From contig NZ_BAABBQ010000001.1 in assembly GCF_039538045.1 (NCBI RefSeq), forward strand, positions 2,688,001-2,752,000: DNA of 64,000 nt. The letters are read 5' to 3'. The position numbers were made by a program, and so were the translations under genes. The notes under the pieces were generated by a model that was given only the letters and a program-made list of their open reading frames with translations, had not been told where the DNA came from and did not search any database. This DNA comes from Sphingomonas swuensis (GTDB lineage: Bacteria > Pseudomonadota > Alphaproteobacteria > Sphingomonadales > Sphingomonadaceae). Of this stretch, positions 29,477 through 38,354 are shown in pieces (the first letter of the stretch is position 1; every line of letters starts with the position of its first letter).

Positions 29477-30149
29477 GCCCGACCACCCACGAGGCCGGTG
29501 CCCGCCGTCGCGAGCGGAACAGCTCGGCGGCCCAGCGTGGGCTGCCCGGGGCCTTGGGATCGAATGGGTGGACGGCGCTCGGCGCACTCGCCAGCCGCCA
29601 GCGCTCGCGCGCGCCGCTGAGCCCGGCATGGCCGCCCGGACGGACCAGCCAGCAGGAAACCCCCATCCGCTCCGCCGCCACTGCCAGCCGGCGGGTGGCG
29701 GTGAAGTCGAGCGCCTGAGGATCGCCCCATATCTCGCCCACGACCCCGCTCAGCGCCGAACATCGGAGGCCCTCCTCCATCGCCCACAGCGCGGACTTGG
29801 CGTCCTTCGCCTCGACATGGATGAGCTGGTCGGCAAGCCGACCGATCCCGGCCGCATGGACCCGCCCGCCCTCGAGGATCGCCATCCGCTCCTGCACCCA
29901 AAGCAGGGGACCCGAAGTGCCGAGTTGGGCCAGGACGAACCCGCTCCATCCCCCATCGCGCGGGGATGAGGGGAAGAGTTCGGACAGGATCGGCTCGCCT
30001 GCGAACGCGGAAGCCCCACTGCTGGCCGGCTCGACCGGACGTGCCGGAGGAGGCACCGCGCCCCGGCCTTTGCCGGGAAACGACACCTCTTCAGCCGCAC
30101 GGCTTCCGCCGCCGGCGACCAGGCGAAACCTTGGATCCACACGACTCAC
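29397..30149 (-). CDS. imuA: SOS mutagenesis protein ImuA
   Basis: A 250-residue protein with distant RecA-like character, first gene of the imuA-imuB-dnaE2 cassette. Recognisable parts are SGPLLWVQERMAILEGGRVHA, DAKSALWAMEEGLRCSALSGVVGEIW and FTATRRLAVAAERMGVSCWLVRPGG. The N-terminal 65 residues are Pro/Gly-rich and poorly conserved, and include a REP-like stem at 30062-30077. The LexA box ends ten bases before the start codon, so repression is direct. Confidence 0.88.
   Translation of the reverse strand: MSRVDPRFRLVAGGGSRAAEEVSFPGKGRGAVPPPARPVEPASSGASAFAGEPILSELFPSSPRDGGWSGFVLAQLGTSGPLLWVQERMAILEGGRVHAAGIGRLADQLIHVEAKDAKSALWAMEEGLRCSALSGVVGEIWGDPQALDFTATRRLAVAAERMGVSCWLVRPGGHAGLSGARERWRLASAPSAVHPFDPKAPGSPRWAAELFRSRRRAPASWVVGHDPADLLAVAAEPGDRALGESQRRTG
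30062..30077. repeat. REP-like palindrome in the imuA N-terminal coding region
   Basis: CCCGGC-CTTT-GCCGGG, a 6-bp stem with a 4-base loop, of the same kind as the palindrome at 1269-1286. It encodes FPGKGRG in imuA. Confidence 0.4.
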
Positions 30150-30158
30150 AACGCTGAT

Positions 30159-30173
30159 GTTCTGCTTTTGTTC
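30159..30173 (-). promoter_or_regulatory. LexA (SOS) box upstream of imuA
   Basis: GTTC-TGCTTTT-GTTC, an exact match to the alphaproteobacterial LexA operator GTTC-N7-GTTC. It lies 10 bases upstream of the imuA start in a 66-base gap. By position it would block transcription of the cassette until DNA damage inactivates LexA. Confidence 0.9.
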
Positions 30174-30215
30174 TTATTCGCGCGACTCCGTGAACGGAGT
30201 CAACGGGGCGACTCG

Positions 30216-30731
30216 TCAGCCCCTGGAAAGCAGCGCCGCTTCCTCGCGGCATACCGCTTCGGCGAAGCGCGCGACCGGTCGGAGGGTGGGGCTTGTGCCG
30301 CGCATCGCATAGTCCCCCGCGTCGGCCAGGCAATTGGCCACGGCCGATGCGACGATCCGGCGGAATGCGACAGCGGGCTCGCCCGTCCGCCCAAGTGCCG
30401 CAAGCTGCGCCGCGTCGAGCGGCAGCAGCTCGGCCGAAGGCAGCAGGTCCAGCCTGCGCCCGGCAAGGTTGAGTTGCGCCCCGATCCCCCGGTGGTTGGC
30501 CGCGATCCGGCGAGCCAGGGTTGCAACCGTCGGTGCCCGCCGCTCCGCAAGCTCGGCCGCGCGCACCAGCAGCAGGCTGCGCGACGCACTCACCGCCATG
30601 TAATCGGCCGCGGTCGCCACCGGCCGCTCGGGCTCTACTACCATCGGCGGCCGCGCCGGTTCGCGAACCGGCGGCCGGGTCGCGCAACCCGCGAGCAGCG
30701 CAACTCCGACGAGAGTGACCGCGAGCCTCAC
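30216..30731 (-). CDS. Putative lipoprotein, DUF4142-like
   Basis: A 171-residue protein with a lipobox ([17 protein letters not shown]) and a Pro/Glu-rich spacer. The helical body ([40 protein letters not shown]) resembles DUF4142-type predicted outer-membrane helical bundles, but I am not certain. The ATG overlaps the fumC stop (ATGA), so it is the second gene of a fumC operon, ending before the LexA box. Confidence 0.7.
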   Translation of the reverse strand: MRLAVTLVGVALLAGCATRPPVREPARPPMVVEPERPVATAADYMAVSASRSLLLVRAAELAERRAPTVATLARRIAANHRGIGAQLNLAGRRLDLLPSAELLPLDAAQLAALGRTGEPAVAFRRIVASAVANCLADAGDYAMRGTSPTLRPVARFAEAVCREEAALLSRG

Positions 30732-32122
30732 CGCCCGATCATCGCCTCCGGCCGAACGACCCGGTCGAAGGTCTCGGCATCGACCAGCCCGAGCTCGAGC
30801 CCGGCTTCCTTGAGGCTCTGTCCCTTCTTGTGGGCATGCTTGGCGATGCTCGCGGCATTGTCGTAGCCGATCTCGGGCGCGAGCGCGGTGACCAGCATCA
30901 GGCTGCGCGCCACGAGCTCGCGGATATGCTCCTCGTTGGCGGTCATCCCCTCGACACAGCGCTCGGCGAAGCTGACCATCGACACCGACAGGAGCTCGAC
31001 CGAACGAAGCACGTTCGATCCGATCAGCGGCATGAAGACGTTGAGCTCGAAGTGGCCCTGCATCCCGCCGATCGTCAGTGCCTGGCCGTTGCCGACCACC
31101 TGCGCGCAGACCATCGTCAGGCTCTCGACCTGGGTTGGATTGACCTTGCCGGGCATGATCGAGCTGCCCGGCTCATTCTCGGGCAGGCTGAGTTCGCCAA
31201 GGCCCGAGCGCGGGCCCGACCCGAGGAAGCGAATGTCGTTGCCGATCTTGTTCAGCGCCACGGCCAGCGTGACGAGCGCGCCGTGGAAGAAGACGAGGCC
31301 GTCACGCGCCGCCATCTCGGCGAACTTGTTGGGCGCGGGGTGGAAGGCGCTGCCGGCGATGTCGCTGATCGCCGCGCACATGTCCTCGGCCCAGCCTTCG
31401 GGCGCGTTGAGGCCGGTGCCGACCGCGGTACCGCCAATGGCGAGCTTCCGAAGGTTGCCCTCGAGCGCACCCTCGATGCGCGCGCGGCAGCTCCTCAGCT
31501 GCGCGGCATAGCCAGAGAATTCCTGGCCAAGCGTCAGCGGGGTCGCGTCCTGGGTATGGGTGCGGCCGATCTTGACGATATGGTCCCACTCGGCCGTCTT
31601 GGCTTCGAGGGCAGTCGTCAGCCGCTCGAGTGCCGGATAGAGCTGCTGCTCGGCGGCGAGCACCGCCGCGACGTGGAGTGCGGTCGGGAAGCTGTCGTTC
31701 GAGCTCTGGCTCTTGTTGACATGGTCGTTGGGGTGGACCGGACTCTTGCCGCCGCGGGCGCCGCTCAGCGCCTCGTTGGCAAGCCCGGCGATCACCTCAT
31801 TGACGTTCATGTTGGTCTGGGTGCCGCTTCCGGTCTGCCAGATCGAAAGAGGAAATTGATCGTCATGGCGACCAGCGATGATCGCCGCCGCCGCCGTCTC
31901 CATCGCATCGGCGAGCGTGCCGTCGAGCCCGTGCCTGCGGTTCACCCGTGCCGCCGCCTGCTTCACGATCGCCTGCGCGTGGACCAGCCCGAGCGGCATC
32001 CGCTCACGCTCGCCGAACGGGAAGTTGCCGAGGCTGCGCTGGGTCTGAGCGCCCCAGTAGCAGTCGGCAGGAACCTCGATCGGTCCGAAGCTGTCGGTCT
32101 CGGTGCGGGTAGCCTGGCTCAT
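30728..32122 (-). CDS. fumC: Class II fumarate hydratase
   Basis: A 464-residue homotetrameric, iron-independent fumarase of the TCA cycle, converting fumarate to L-malate. The start [20 protein letters not shown] is conserved. The fumarase/aspartase signature [13 protein letters not shown] is present, along with [30 protein letters not shown] and [17 protein letters not shown]. It is co-transcribed with the following lipoprotein gene. Confidence 0.97.
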   Translation of the reverse strand: MSQATRTETDSFGPIEVPADCYWGAQTQRSLGNFPFGERERMPLGLVHAQAIVKQAAARVNRRHGLDGTLADAMETAAAAIIAGRHDDQFPLSIWQTGSGTQTNMNVNEVIAGLANEALSGARGGKSPVHPNDHVNKSQSSNDSFPTALHVAAVLAAEQQLYPALERLTTALEAKTAEWDHIVKIGRTHTQDATPLTLGQEFSGYAAQLRSCRARIEGALEGNLRKLAIGGTAVGTGLNAPEGWAEDMCAAISDIAGSAFHPAPNKFAEMAARDGLVFFHGALVTLAVALNKIGNDIRFLGSGPRSGLGELSLPENEPGSSIMPGKVNPTQVESLTMVCAQVVGNGQALTIGGMQGHFELNVFMPLIGSNVLRSVELLSVSMVSFAERCVEGMTANEEHIRELVARSLMLVTALAPEIGYDNAASIAKHAHKKGQSLKEAGLELGLVDAETFDRVVRPEAMIGR

Positions 32123-32130
32123 TTTCCTCC

Positions 32131-32218
32131 GTCACCCCGGGCGTGGCCGGAGTCTGCCTGTTCTTCAGTCAGGCGGTGCTAAAGAGGAAGGCGGACCCTG
32201 GATCAAGCCCGGGGTGAC
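32131..32218. repeat. Inverted repeat GTCACCCCGGGC ... GCCCGGGGTGAC
   Basis: Perfect 12-base inverted arms (32131-32142 and 32207-32218) 64 bases apart, filling the gap upstream of fumC and downstream of sspB. The right half, with CTGGATCAAG before it, resembles a common sphingomonad intergenic palindrome. A similar CCCGGGGTCAC arm forms the hairpin at 62352-62378. Confidence 0.65.
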
Positions 32219-32233
32219 GACCTGAACCGGTCG

Positions 32234-32719
32234 TTACTTCTTCCGCGTGAAGTCCACCGAGACGACGTTGGACCCGTCCTCGGCCGGCCGCACCGACGGG
32301 CCGTCATTCTCGGGCACGTCATGCTCCTCGTGCCCCTCGTTCTCGGCGCCGTTGGCCTGGAACTTGAGGCTGAAGTCGACCGCCGGGTCGACGAAGTCGG
32401 TGACCGCCGCGAAGGGCACCCGAAGCGTCGAGGGTACTCCGCCGAAGCTGAGGCCGACCGTGAAATAGTCGGGCGCGACGTGAAGGTCCCAGAAGCGGTG
32501 CTGGATGACGATGGTCATCTCGTCGGGAAAGCGCTGGGCGAGATGCTTGGGGATCTCGACGCCGGCCATCCGGGTCCGGAAGGTGATGTAGAAATGATGT
32601 CCGCCGGGCAGACCGCCGGTCTTCTCGACCGTCGTCAGCACGCGCCCGACGACGTCGCGCAGCGCCTCCTGAACGATCTCGTCGTAAGGAATCAGGCTCT
32701 CATTGCTCTCGTCGGACAT
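32234..32719 (-). CDS. sspB: SspB-family ClpXP adaptor (alphaproteobacterial type)
   Basis: A 161-residue adaptor that delivers ssrA-tagged proteins to ClpXP. The N-terminal body (LIPYDEIVQEALRDVVGRVL, HHFYITFRTRMAGVEIP, MTIVIQHRFWDLHV, FTVGLSFGGVPSTLRVPF) is the SspB fold. An acidic flexible linker leads to a C-terminal tail (NVVSVDFTRKK) that would be the ClpX-binding peptide. It is convergent with nothing and divergent from the HIT gene. Confidence 0.9.
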   Translation of the reverse strand: MSDESNESLIPYDEIVQEALRDVVGRVLTTVEKTGGLPGGHHFYITFRTRMAGVEIPKHLAQRFPDEMTIVIQHRFWDLHVAPDYFTVGLSFGGVPSTLRVPFAAVTDFVDPAVDFSLKFQANGAENEGHEEHDVPENDGPSVRPAEDGSNVVSVDFTRKK

Positions 32720-32776
32720 GGCTCGCCCGTGGTAGCGGGGTCGCTAAGAGGGTCAACCCGGGGAATCTCGTCAACC

Positions 32777-33154
32777 ATGCCGATCGATCATCACCAGCCG
32801 TACGACGACAGCAACATCTTTGCCCGTATTCTCCGCGGGGAACTGCCTGCGACAAAGGTGCTGGAGACCGAGCACAGCCTCGCCCTTCACGACATCAACC
32901 CGCTGGCACCCGTGCATGTGCTGGTGATCCCCAAGGGAGCCTATGTCAGCTGGGACGACTTCGCCGCCAACGCGTCCGAGGCCGAGATCGCCGACTTCGT
33001 CCGGGCGATCGGCGAGACCGCGCGGAAGGTCGGGGCCGAGCCGCAAGGCTATCGAATGCTCGCCAACACCGGCAAGCGCGCCGGCCAGGAGGTTCCGCAC
33101 CTCCACGTCCACCTGTTCGGCGGCCAGCCGCTCGGACCGATGCTGGCACGCTGA
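32777..33154 (+). CDS. HIT family nucleotide-binding protein (HinT-like)
   Basis: A 125-residue histidine triad hydrolase, with the active-site motif HLHVHLFGG near the C-terminus and the usual features SNIFARILRGELPA and HVLVIPKGAY. HinT proteins hydrolyse AMP-lysine type phosphoramidates; the in vivo substrate is unclear. The start MPIDHHQPYDDSNIF matches the family length. Confidence 0.92.
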   Translation: MPIDHHQPYDDSNIFARILRGELPATKVLETEHSLALHDINPLAPVHVLVIPKGAYVSWDDFAANASEAEIADFVRAIGETARKVGAEPQGYRMLANTGKRAGQEVPHLHVHLFGGQPLGPMLAR

Positions 33155-33241
33155 GCCTCTTGTGACAGAGGGATTGCACCGGGAGAACTAGCCGCTAGGC
33201 TCCCGCGCAATCTCAGTATCCAAGTTCTCGGGGGAGCCTTC

Positions 33242-34825
33242 ATGGCCAGTGTCGCGCCAAAGAAGAGTTTGATCGGGCGAATGTTCGCCCGCAAGTCGAT
33301 TGCACAGGTCCAGCAGGAGTCCGCGTCGAGCGAACTCAAGCGGACCCTGGGCAAGTGGAACCTGCTGCTGCTCGGCGTCGGCTGCATCATCGGCGCGGGC
33401 ATCTTCGTCCGCACCGGAAGCGCCGCGGCGCTTCATGCCGGACCGGCCGTGCTGCTGTCCTTCGTCGTCGCCGGCATCGTCTGCGCCTTCGCCGGCCTTT
33501 GCTACGCCGAGCTCTCCTCGACGCTCCCGGTCTCCGGTTCGGCCTACACCTACGGCTACACCACGCTGGGCGAGTTCGTGGCCTGGATCATGGGTGCGCT
33601 GCTGCTTCTCGAATATGGTCTCGCGGCATCGGTCGTTGCGGTTGGCTGGGGCGGATATGTGGTCAGCCTCTTGGCCGACTTCGGCCTCGTCATCCCGCCG
33701 CAGTTCACTGGTCCGGCCGGCTACACGCTGATGCGTGACGGCGCGCCGGTGCTGATCAACGGCGCCACTGTCACCACCCTGTTCAACCTGCCCGCCTTCC
33801 TCATCTGCCTCGCCCTCTCGGTGCTGCTGGTGGTCGGCGTGTCGGAATCGGCCAAGGTCAACAACGCCATCGTCGCGATCAAGGTCAGCGTGCTGGTCGC
33901 CTTCATCGTCGTCGGCGGCCTCATCGTCCTCTCGAACTTCGGCGATCTGGTGGCCAAGAACTGGACCCCGTTCATTCCGGAGAACACCGGCGACGGCCAG
34001 TTCGGCGTCGACGGCATCATGCGCGCCGCCTCGATCGTCTTCTTCGCCTACATCGGCTTCGAGGCCGTTTCGACCGCGGGTCAGGAAGCCAAGGATCCGA
34101 AGCGCGACATGCCCTTCGGCATCATCGGCAGCCTGATCGTCTGCACCGTCATCTACATGCTGGTGGCGGCGATCATGACCCTGCTCGTGCCTTACGCCCA
34201 GCTCAACGTGCCGGACCCCGTCGCGGTCGTCGTCGACAACTTCGGCCCGACCTGGAGCTGGCTCGCCAAGATCATCAAGGTCGGCGCGATCATCGGCCTG
34301 ACCTCGGTTGTGCTGGTGCTGATGTATGCCCAGACCCGCATCTTCTACACCATGGCCCGCGACGGCCTGCTGCCGAAGGTGTTCGCGACGGTCCATCCGC
34401 GCTTCAAGACGCCCTACATCAACACCATCCTCGTCGGCATCATCACCGCCGTCGCGGCGGGCTTCTTCGACATCAACGTGCTCGGCGACATGACCTCGGT
34501 CGGAACGCTGGCGGCCTTCGCCATCGTCTGCCTGTCGGTCATCTACCTCCGCCGCTCGGCGCCCGAGCTGCCGCGCGGGTTCAAGGTGCCGCTCTATCCG
34601 GTCCTGCCGGTGCTCGGGATCCTGTCCTGCCTGTACCTGATCACCACCGTTCCCTGGAACGTGCTGGTCTTCTTCATCTGGTACATGCTCGGGATGACCG
34701 CGCTCTACTTCGTCTACGGCATGCACAACAGCGAGCTCGCCAAGGGCCACGCGGTGACCGCCGACGGCGAGATGCCTTACTATCCGGAGGACAATCCGGA
34801 CGGTGGCACCGTCACCCGCGACTGA
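33242..34825 (+). CDS. APC-family amino acid permease
   Basis: A 527-residue membrane transporter of the cationic amino acid transporter type. The family start NLLLLGVGCIIGAGIFVRTG is visible, then about twelve helices, including IMRAASIVFFAYIGFEAVST and YAQTRIFYTMARDGLLPKVF, and a cytoplasmic C-terminus. GGGGGAG lies five bases before the ATG. The substrate is probably an amino acid; which one cannot be read from sequence. A strong hairpin follows. Confidence 0.9.
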   Translation: MASVAPKKSLIGRMFARKSIAQVQQESASSELKRTLGKWNLLLLGVGCIIGAGIFVRTGSAAALHAGPAVLLSFVVAGIVCAFAGLCYAELSSTLPVSGSAYTYGYTTLGEFVAWIMGALLLLEYGLAASVVAVGWGGYVVSLLADFGLVIPPQFTGPAGYTLMRDGAPVLINGATVTTLFNLPAFLICLALSVLLVVGVSESAKVNNAIVAIKVSVLVAFIVVGGLIVLSNFGDLVAKNWTPFIPENTGDGQFGVDGIMRAASIVFFAYIGFEAVSTAGQEAKDPKRDMPFGIIGSLIVCTVIYMLVAAIMTLLVPYAQLNVPDPVAVVVDNFGPTWSWLAKIIKVGAIIGLTSVVLVLMYAQTRIFYTMARDGLLPKVFATVHPRFKTPYINTILVGIITAVAAGFFDINVLGDMTSVGTLAAFAIVCLSVIYLRRSAPELPRGFKVPLYPVLPVLGILSCLYLITTVPWNVLVFFIWYMLGMTALYFVYGMHNSELAKGHAVTADGEMPYYPEDNPDGGTVTRD

Positions 34826-34835
34826 GCGGACACGC

Positions 34836-34880
34836 AAAAAGAAAGGGGCCGGTGCAGCGATCCACCGGCCCCTTCTCTTT
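34836..34880. terminator. Bidirectional terminator
   Basis: A 10-bp stem (GGGGCCGGTG 34845-34854 / CACCGGCCCC 34863-34872) flanked by an A-run on the left and TTCTCTTT on the right, between the convergent permease and PfkB genes. Confidence 0.88.
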
Positions 34881-34897
34881 GCCTTGCGGCGGCGGTC

Positions 34898-35890
34898 CTA
34901 GAGGAGGTCGCCCGCCAGCGCCTTGAGGTCCTTCTCGGGCCGCGCGCCATAATGCTGGATGACCTCGGCGGCGGCGATCGCGCCCAGCTTGAGGCTGGCT
35001 TCGAGGCCAAGGTTGCGGGCCTGCCCCGCAAGGAAGCCAGCGGCGAACAGGTCGCCAGCCCCGGTGGTGTCGACCAGCTGGTCGATCGGCTCGGCCGGAA
35101 CCGACGCGCGCTCCCCGCCTGCAACCGCGACGGCACCCTGCTCGCTTCGGGTCACCACCAGCAGCGGCACCTTGGCCGACAGGCTGGCGAGGCCGGTGTC
35201 GAAGTCCGCCTCGCCGGTCATGGCGGCAAGCTCGGCTTCGTTGGCGAAGAGGATGTCGACCTTCTTCTCGTCGAGCAGCCGGTGAAAGCCGTCGCGGTGC
35301 CGATCGACGCAGAAGGTGTCGCTCAGCGTGAAGGCGACCTTGCGGCCGGCCTCGCGCGCCGCGCCGATCGCCGCCTCCATCGCCGCACGCGGAACTTCCG
35401 GATCCCACAGATAGCCCTCGAGGTAGAGGATGCCGGCCGAGCGCACCGCCTCGAGATCGATCGCCTCCGGAGCCAGCTGCTGCGCCGCGCCGAGGAAGGT
35501 GTTCATCGTCCGCTGCGCATCGCCGGTGACGAGGATCAGGCAGCGCGCGGTGGCTCCGACGTCGCTCCGCGCCGGCGTGTCGAAGGTGACTCCGAGGCTG
35601 CGGATGTCGTGACGGTAGATGGCGCCAAGCTGGTCTTCGGCGACCTGCCCGATGAAACCAGCCCGAATACCAAGCGCGGCGAGCCCGGCGGCGGTGTTGC
35701 CCGCCGAGCCGCCGCTCGCCTCGCGCCCGGGCCCCATCAGCCCGTACAGCCGCTCGGCCTCGGCCTCGTCGATCAGCCGCATCGAGCCCTTGGCCAGTTG
35801 CTGCTCCGACAGGAACGCATCGTCGGCATCGGCGATGACGTCGACGATGGCATTGCCGATGGCGAGGACGTCGAGGGTTGGCTCGGTCAT
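34898..35890 (-). CDS. PfkB-family kinase, probable adenosine kinase
   Basis: A 330-residue sugar/nucleoside kinase. The start MTEPTLDVLAIGNAIVDVIAD is the family N-terminus; the longer frame upstream is not. Signatures are GGSAGNTAAGLAALG (N-terminal PfkB motif) and DTTGAGDLFAAGFLAG (C-terminal, with the catalytic Asp). Sequence character (AIVDVIA, SDTFCVDRHRDGF) favours adenosine kinase, but substrate is inferred. Confidence 0.88.
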   Translation of the reverse strand: MTEPTLDVLAIGNAIVDVIADADDAFLSEQQLAKGSMRLIDEAEAERLYGLMGPGREASGGSAGNTAAGLAALGIRAGFIGQVAEDQLGAIYRHDIRSLGVTFDTPARSDVGATARCLILVTGDAQRTMNTFLGAAQQLAPEAIDLEAVRSAGILYLEGYLWDPEVPRAAMEAAIGAAREAGRKVAFTLSDTFCVDRHRDGFHRLLDEKKVDILFANEAELAAMTGEADFDTGLASLSAKVPLLVVTRSEQGAVAVAGGERASVPAEPIDQLVDTTGAGDLFAAGFLAGQARNLGLEASLKLGAIAAAEVIQHYGARPEKDLKALAGDLL

Positions 35891-35971
35891 TGGAAATCCT
35901 TGGATGGAAAGCGCAAGCGCGGGCGGGTAGCGGCAGCGGCCTTGCCAGTCCAGCAAGTGGGCGGCAGAGCC

Positions 35972-36331
35972 ATGCCCATGCGTCGCCTGCTTCCCTTCGC
36001 CGCCCTGTCCGTCGCCGCCTGTGCCGGCACCCCGCCGCCGGCGCCGACGCCTCAGCCCGCTTCGCTTCCGGCCCAGCCGACAGAGCGCGGTGCCCTGATC
36101 GGCCGAAGCCAGGCCGAACTCGTCGCTCGGCTGGGCAATCCGACCTTTCAGGTGCGCGAAGGCATCGGCCTCAAGCTCCAGTGGCAGAACGACCGCTGCG
36201 TGATCGATGCCTATCTCTACCCGCCGGCGAGCGGCACTGGGGTCGCCACTGCCACCCATGTCGACAGCCGGCGACCGCTCAGCGGCGACGATCTTCCACA
36301 GGACGCCTGCCTAGCGAGCTTCTCCGGTTAG
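35972..36331 (+). CDS. Putative lipoprotein
   Basis: A 119-residue protein with a lipobox-like N-terminus (MRRLLPFAALSVAACAG) and a Pro-rich spacer. The middle (GRSQAELVARLGNPTFQVRE) recalls the small BamE/SmpA-type fold, but this is only a resemblance. The 3' end overlaps the convergent queG gene by 21 bases. Confidence 0.68.
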   Translation: MPMRRLLPFAALSVAACAGTPPPAPTPQPASLPAQPTERGALIGRSQAELVARLGNPTFQVREGIGLKLQWQNDRCVIDAYLYPPASGTGVATATHVDSRRPLSGDDLPQDACLASFSG

Positions 36332-37363
36332 GCACTGCCCGGCCCAGACGGCTGCCTCGGCAACCACCGGGTCATCGCTCGCCGCATGCCTATGTACCTG
36401 CGGCAGCAGCGCGGCATCGCCGCTGTTGCCCGCCGCGATCAGGCAATTTCGCAGGAAGCGTGCAACCCCGATCCGCTTGATCGGCGATCCCGCGAACAGC
36501 GCTCGGAAGCCTGCATCGTCGAGCAGCAGGAGGTCGCCCAGCGCAGGCGCCGCCAGCTCGGCGCGCGGCAGGAAGGCCTTGTTCGCCCGCCCCGCCTCAG
36601 CGAACCGGTTCCATGGGCAAGCCGCGAGGCAGTCGTCGCAACCATAGATGCGATTGCCCATCGCAGCCCGGAACTCGAGCGGGATCGGCCCGTGATGCTC
36701 GATCGTCAGGTAGGAAATGCACCGTCGCGCATCGATCCGGCGGGGTGCGTCAATCGCACCTGTCGGGCAGGCAACCATGCAGCGCGAGCAGCTTCCGCAA
36801 TGATCGCTGGCGACTTCGTCGGGCTCGATCTCCAGTTCGGTGAAGATGATCCCGAGAAACATCCAGTTGCCATGCTCGCGGCTCAGGAGGTTGGTGTGCT
36901 TGCCCTGCCAGCCGATCCCGGCCGCCCCCGACAGCGGCTTCTCCATGACGGGCGCGGTGTCGACGAACACCTTGAGGTCGCTGGGGATGGTGTCGACGAT
37001 GAAGCGGGCGAGCGCCTTCAGCGCCTTCTTGACCGTCTTGTGATAGTCCGCGCCCTGCGCATAGACGCTGATCCTGGCGCACGATGGCTCGGCCTCGAGA
37101 CGCCGGGGATCCTCCGCCGGTGCGTAGCTCATGCCGAGCGCGATGATGCTCTTTGCCTCGGGCCACAGCGCCTGCGGATGCGCGCGCTGGCCGCTTCGCT
37201 CCTCCATCCACCCCATTGTGGCGTGTCGCCCCTCGGCCAGCCATTCGCGAAGTCGCTCCCCCGCTTCCGGGACCGCGTCGGCACGCGCGAAGCCACAGGC
37301 GACGAAGCCCAGCCGCTCCGCCTCCGCTCGTATCTGTTCCTTAAGGCTTGCAGGGCCAAGCAC
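36311..37363 (-). CDS. queG: Epoxyqueuosine reductase
   Basis: A 350-residue cobalamin-dependent iron-sulfur enzyme for the last step of queuosine synthesis in tRNA. Two 4Fe-4S clusters are marked by CGSCSRCMVACPTGAI and CDDCLAACPWNRF. The N-terminal part (LGFVACGFARADAVPEAGE, GMSYAPAE) and a C-terminal HEAT-like segment (FLRNCLIAAGNSGD) fit the family. Both ends are close to neighbouring genes; convergent overlap with the lipoprotein gene. Confidence 0.95.
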   Translation of the reverse strand: MLGPASLKEQIRAEAERLGFVACGFARADAVPEAGERLREWLAEGRHATMGWMEERSGQRAHPQALWPEAKSIIALGMSYAPAEDPRRLEAEPSCARISVYAQGADYHKTVKKALKALARFIVDTIPSDLKVFVDTAPVMEKPLSGAAGIGWQGKHTNLLSREHGNWMFLGIIFTELEIEPDEVASDHCGSCSRCMVACPTGAIDAPRRIDARRCISYLTIEHHGPIPLEFRAAMGNRIYGCDDCLAACPWNRFAEAGRANKAFLPRAELAAPALGDLLLLDDAGFRALFAGSPIKRIGVARFLRNCLIAAGNSGDAALLPQVHRHAASDDPVVAEAAVWAGQCLTGEAR

Positions 37364-37403
37364 ATGCTTCCACTACAAGCGCGACGGGCGGAGGACCAGA
37401 CGA

Positions 37404-38354
37404 GTGCTGCAGCAGGCCAGTGGCGGCGACACGGCGGTCGAGGCCCATGATCTCGTCAAGACCTTCGGCGACAAGCGCGCGGTCGACGGCGTCAGCCTGG
37501 CGGTCCCGACCGGCACCATCTTCGGCCTGCTCGGCCCCAATGGAGCTGGCAAGACGACCTCGCTCCGCATGCTGCTCGGGATCATCGATCCGGACAGCGG
37601 CACCCGCCGGCTGCTTGGGCGCGAGCGGCCGCTCGAGGCCGCGCGTGAGGTCGGCTACCTGCCTGAGGAACGCGGCCTCTATCCCGCCATGCCTGTGCGC
37701 GAAGCGATCGCCTTCATGGGCGCGCTCCGTGGGCTGCCGCTTGCCGAAAGCCGTCGGCGCGCCGATGTCCTGCTCGCCGAGCGCGACCTGTCCGACTGGT
37801 CGACCAAGCCGATCCGCACCCTGTCCAAGGGAATGGCGCAAACCGTCCAGCTGCTCGGCACCCTCATCCACCGCCCGCGACTGATCGTCCTCGATGAACC
37901 CTTTTCAGGGCTCGACGCGATCAACCAGGAGAAGCTCGAGAGCCTGATCCGCGCCGAAGCGGCCGGCGGCGCGACGGTGATCTTCTCGACCCACGTCATC
38001 GCCCATGCCGAGCGGCTGTGCGAGCGGATCGCGATCATCGCGCAGGGCAAGGTTGCCTTTGCCGGAGCGGTCGACGCCGCTCGCGACCGGCTCCGGCCGA
38101 TCGTCCGGTTGCGCACCCGGGCCGAGGACGGGCCGTGGCGCTCGGCTCTCCCGCCCGAGGCACGCTGGACCGGTCGCGAATGGCGCTTTGAGCTTCCGCC
38201 TGAAGGTCCCGAGCCACTGCTCCGCGCGCTTCTCGCCGGCGAGGCGGGGATCGAGACGCTGTCGATCGAGCGCCCCGGCCTTCACGACGCCTTCGTCGCC
38301 ATCGCGGGCGAGGCCGCGGCCGAGGCGATGGGCCGCGGAGGAGACACCCAATGA
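37404..38354 (+). CDS. ABC transporter ATP-binding protein (ABC-2 / NatA type)
   Basis: A 316-residue ATPase. The GTG start has GGAGG nine bases upstream. Walker A is GPNGAGKTT, the signature LSKGMAQTVQ and Walker B LIVLDEPFSGLD; a C-terminal DUF4162-like part follows (IVRLRTRAEDGPW to IETLSIERPGLHDAF). Works with the following permease, whose start overlaps its stop. Likely an exporter of the NatAB kind; substrate unknown. Confidence 0.9.
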   Translation: MLQQASGGDTAVEAHDLVKTFGDKRAVDGVSLAVPTGTIFGLLGPNGAGKTTSLRMLLGIIDPDSGTRRLLGRERPLEAAREVGYLPEERGLYPAMPVREAIAFMGALRGLPLAESRRRADVLLAERDLSDWSTKPIRTLSKGMAQTVQLLGTLIHRPRLIVLDEPFSGLDAINQEKLESLIRAEAAGGATVIFSTHVIAHAERLCERIAIIAQGKVAFAGAVDAARDRLRPIVRLRTRAEDGPWRSALPPEARWTGREWRFELPPEGPEPLLRALLAGEAGIETLSIERPGLHDAFVAIAGEAAAEAMGRGGDTQ

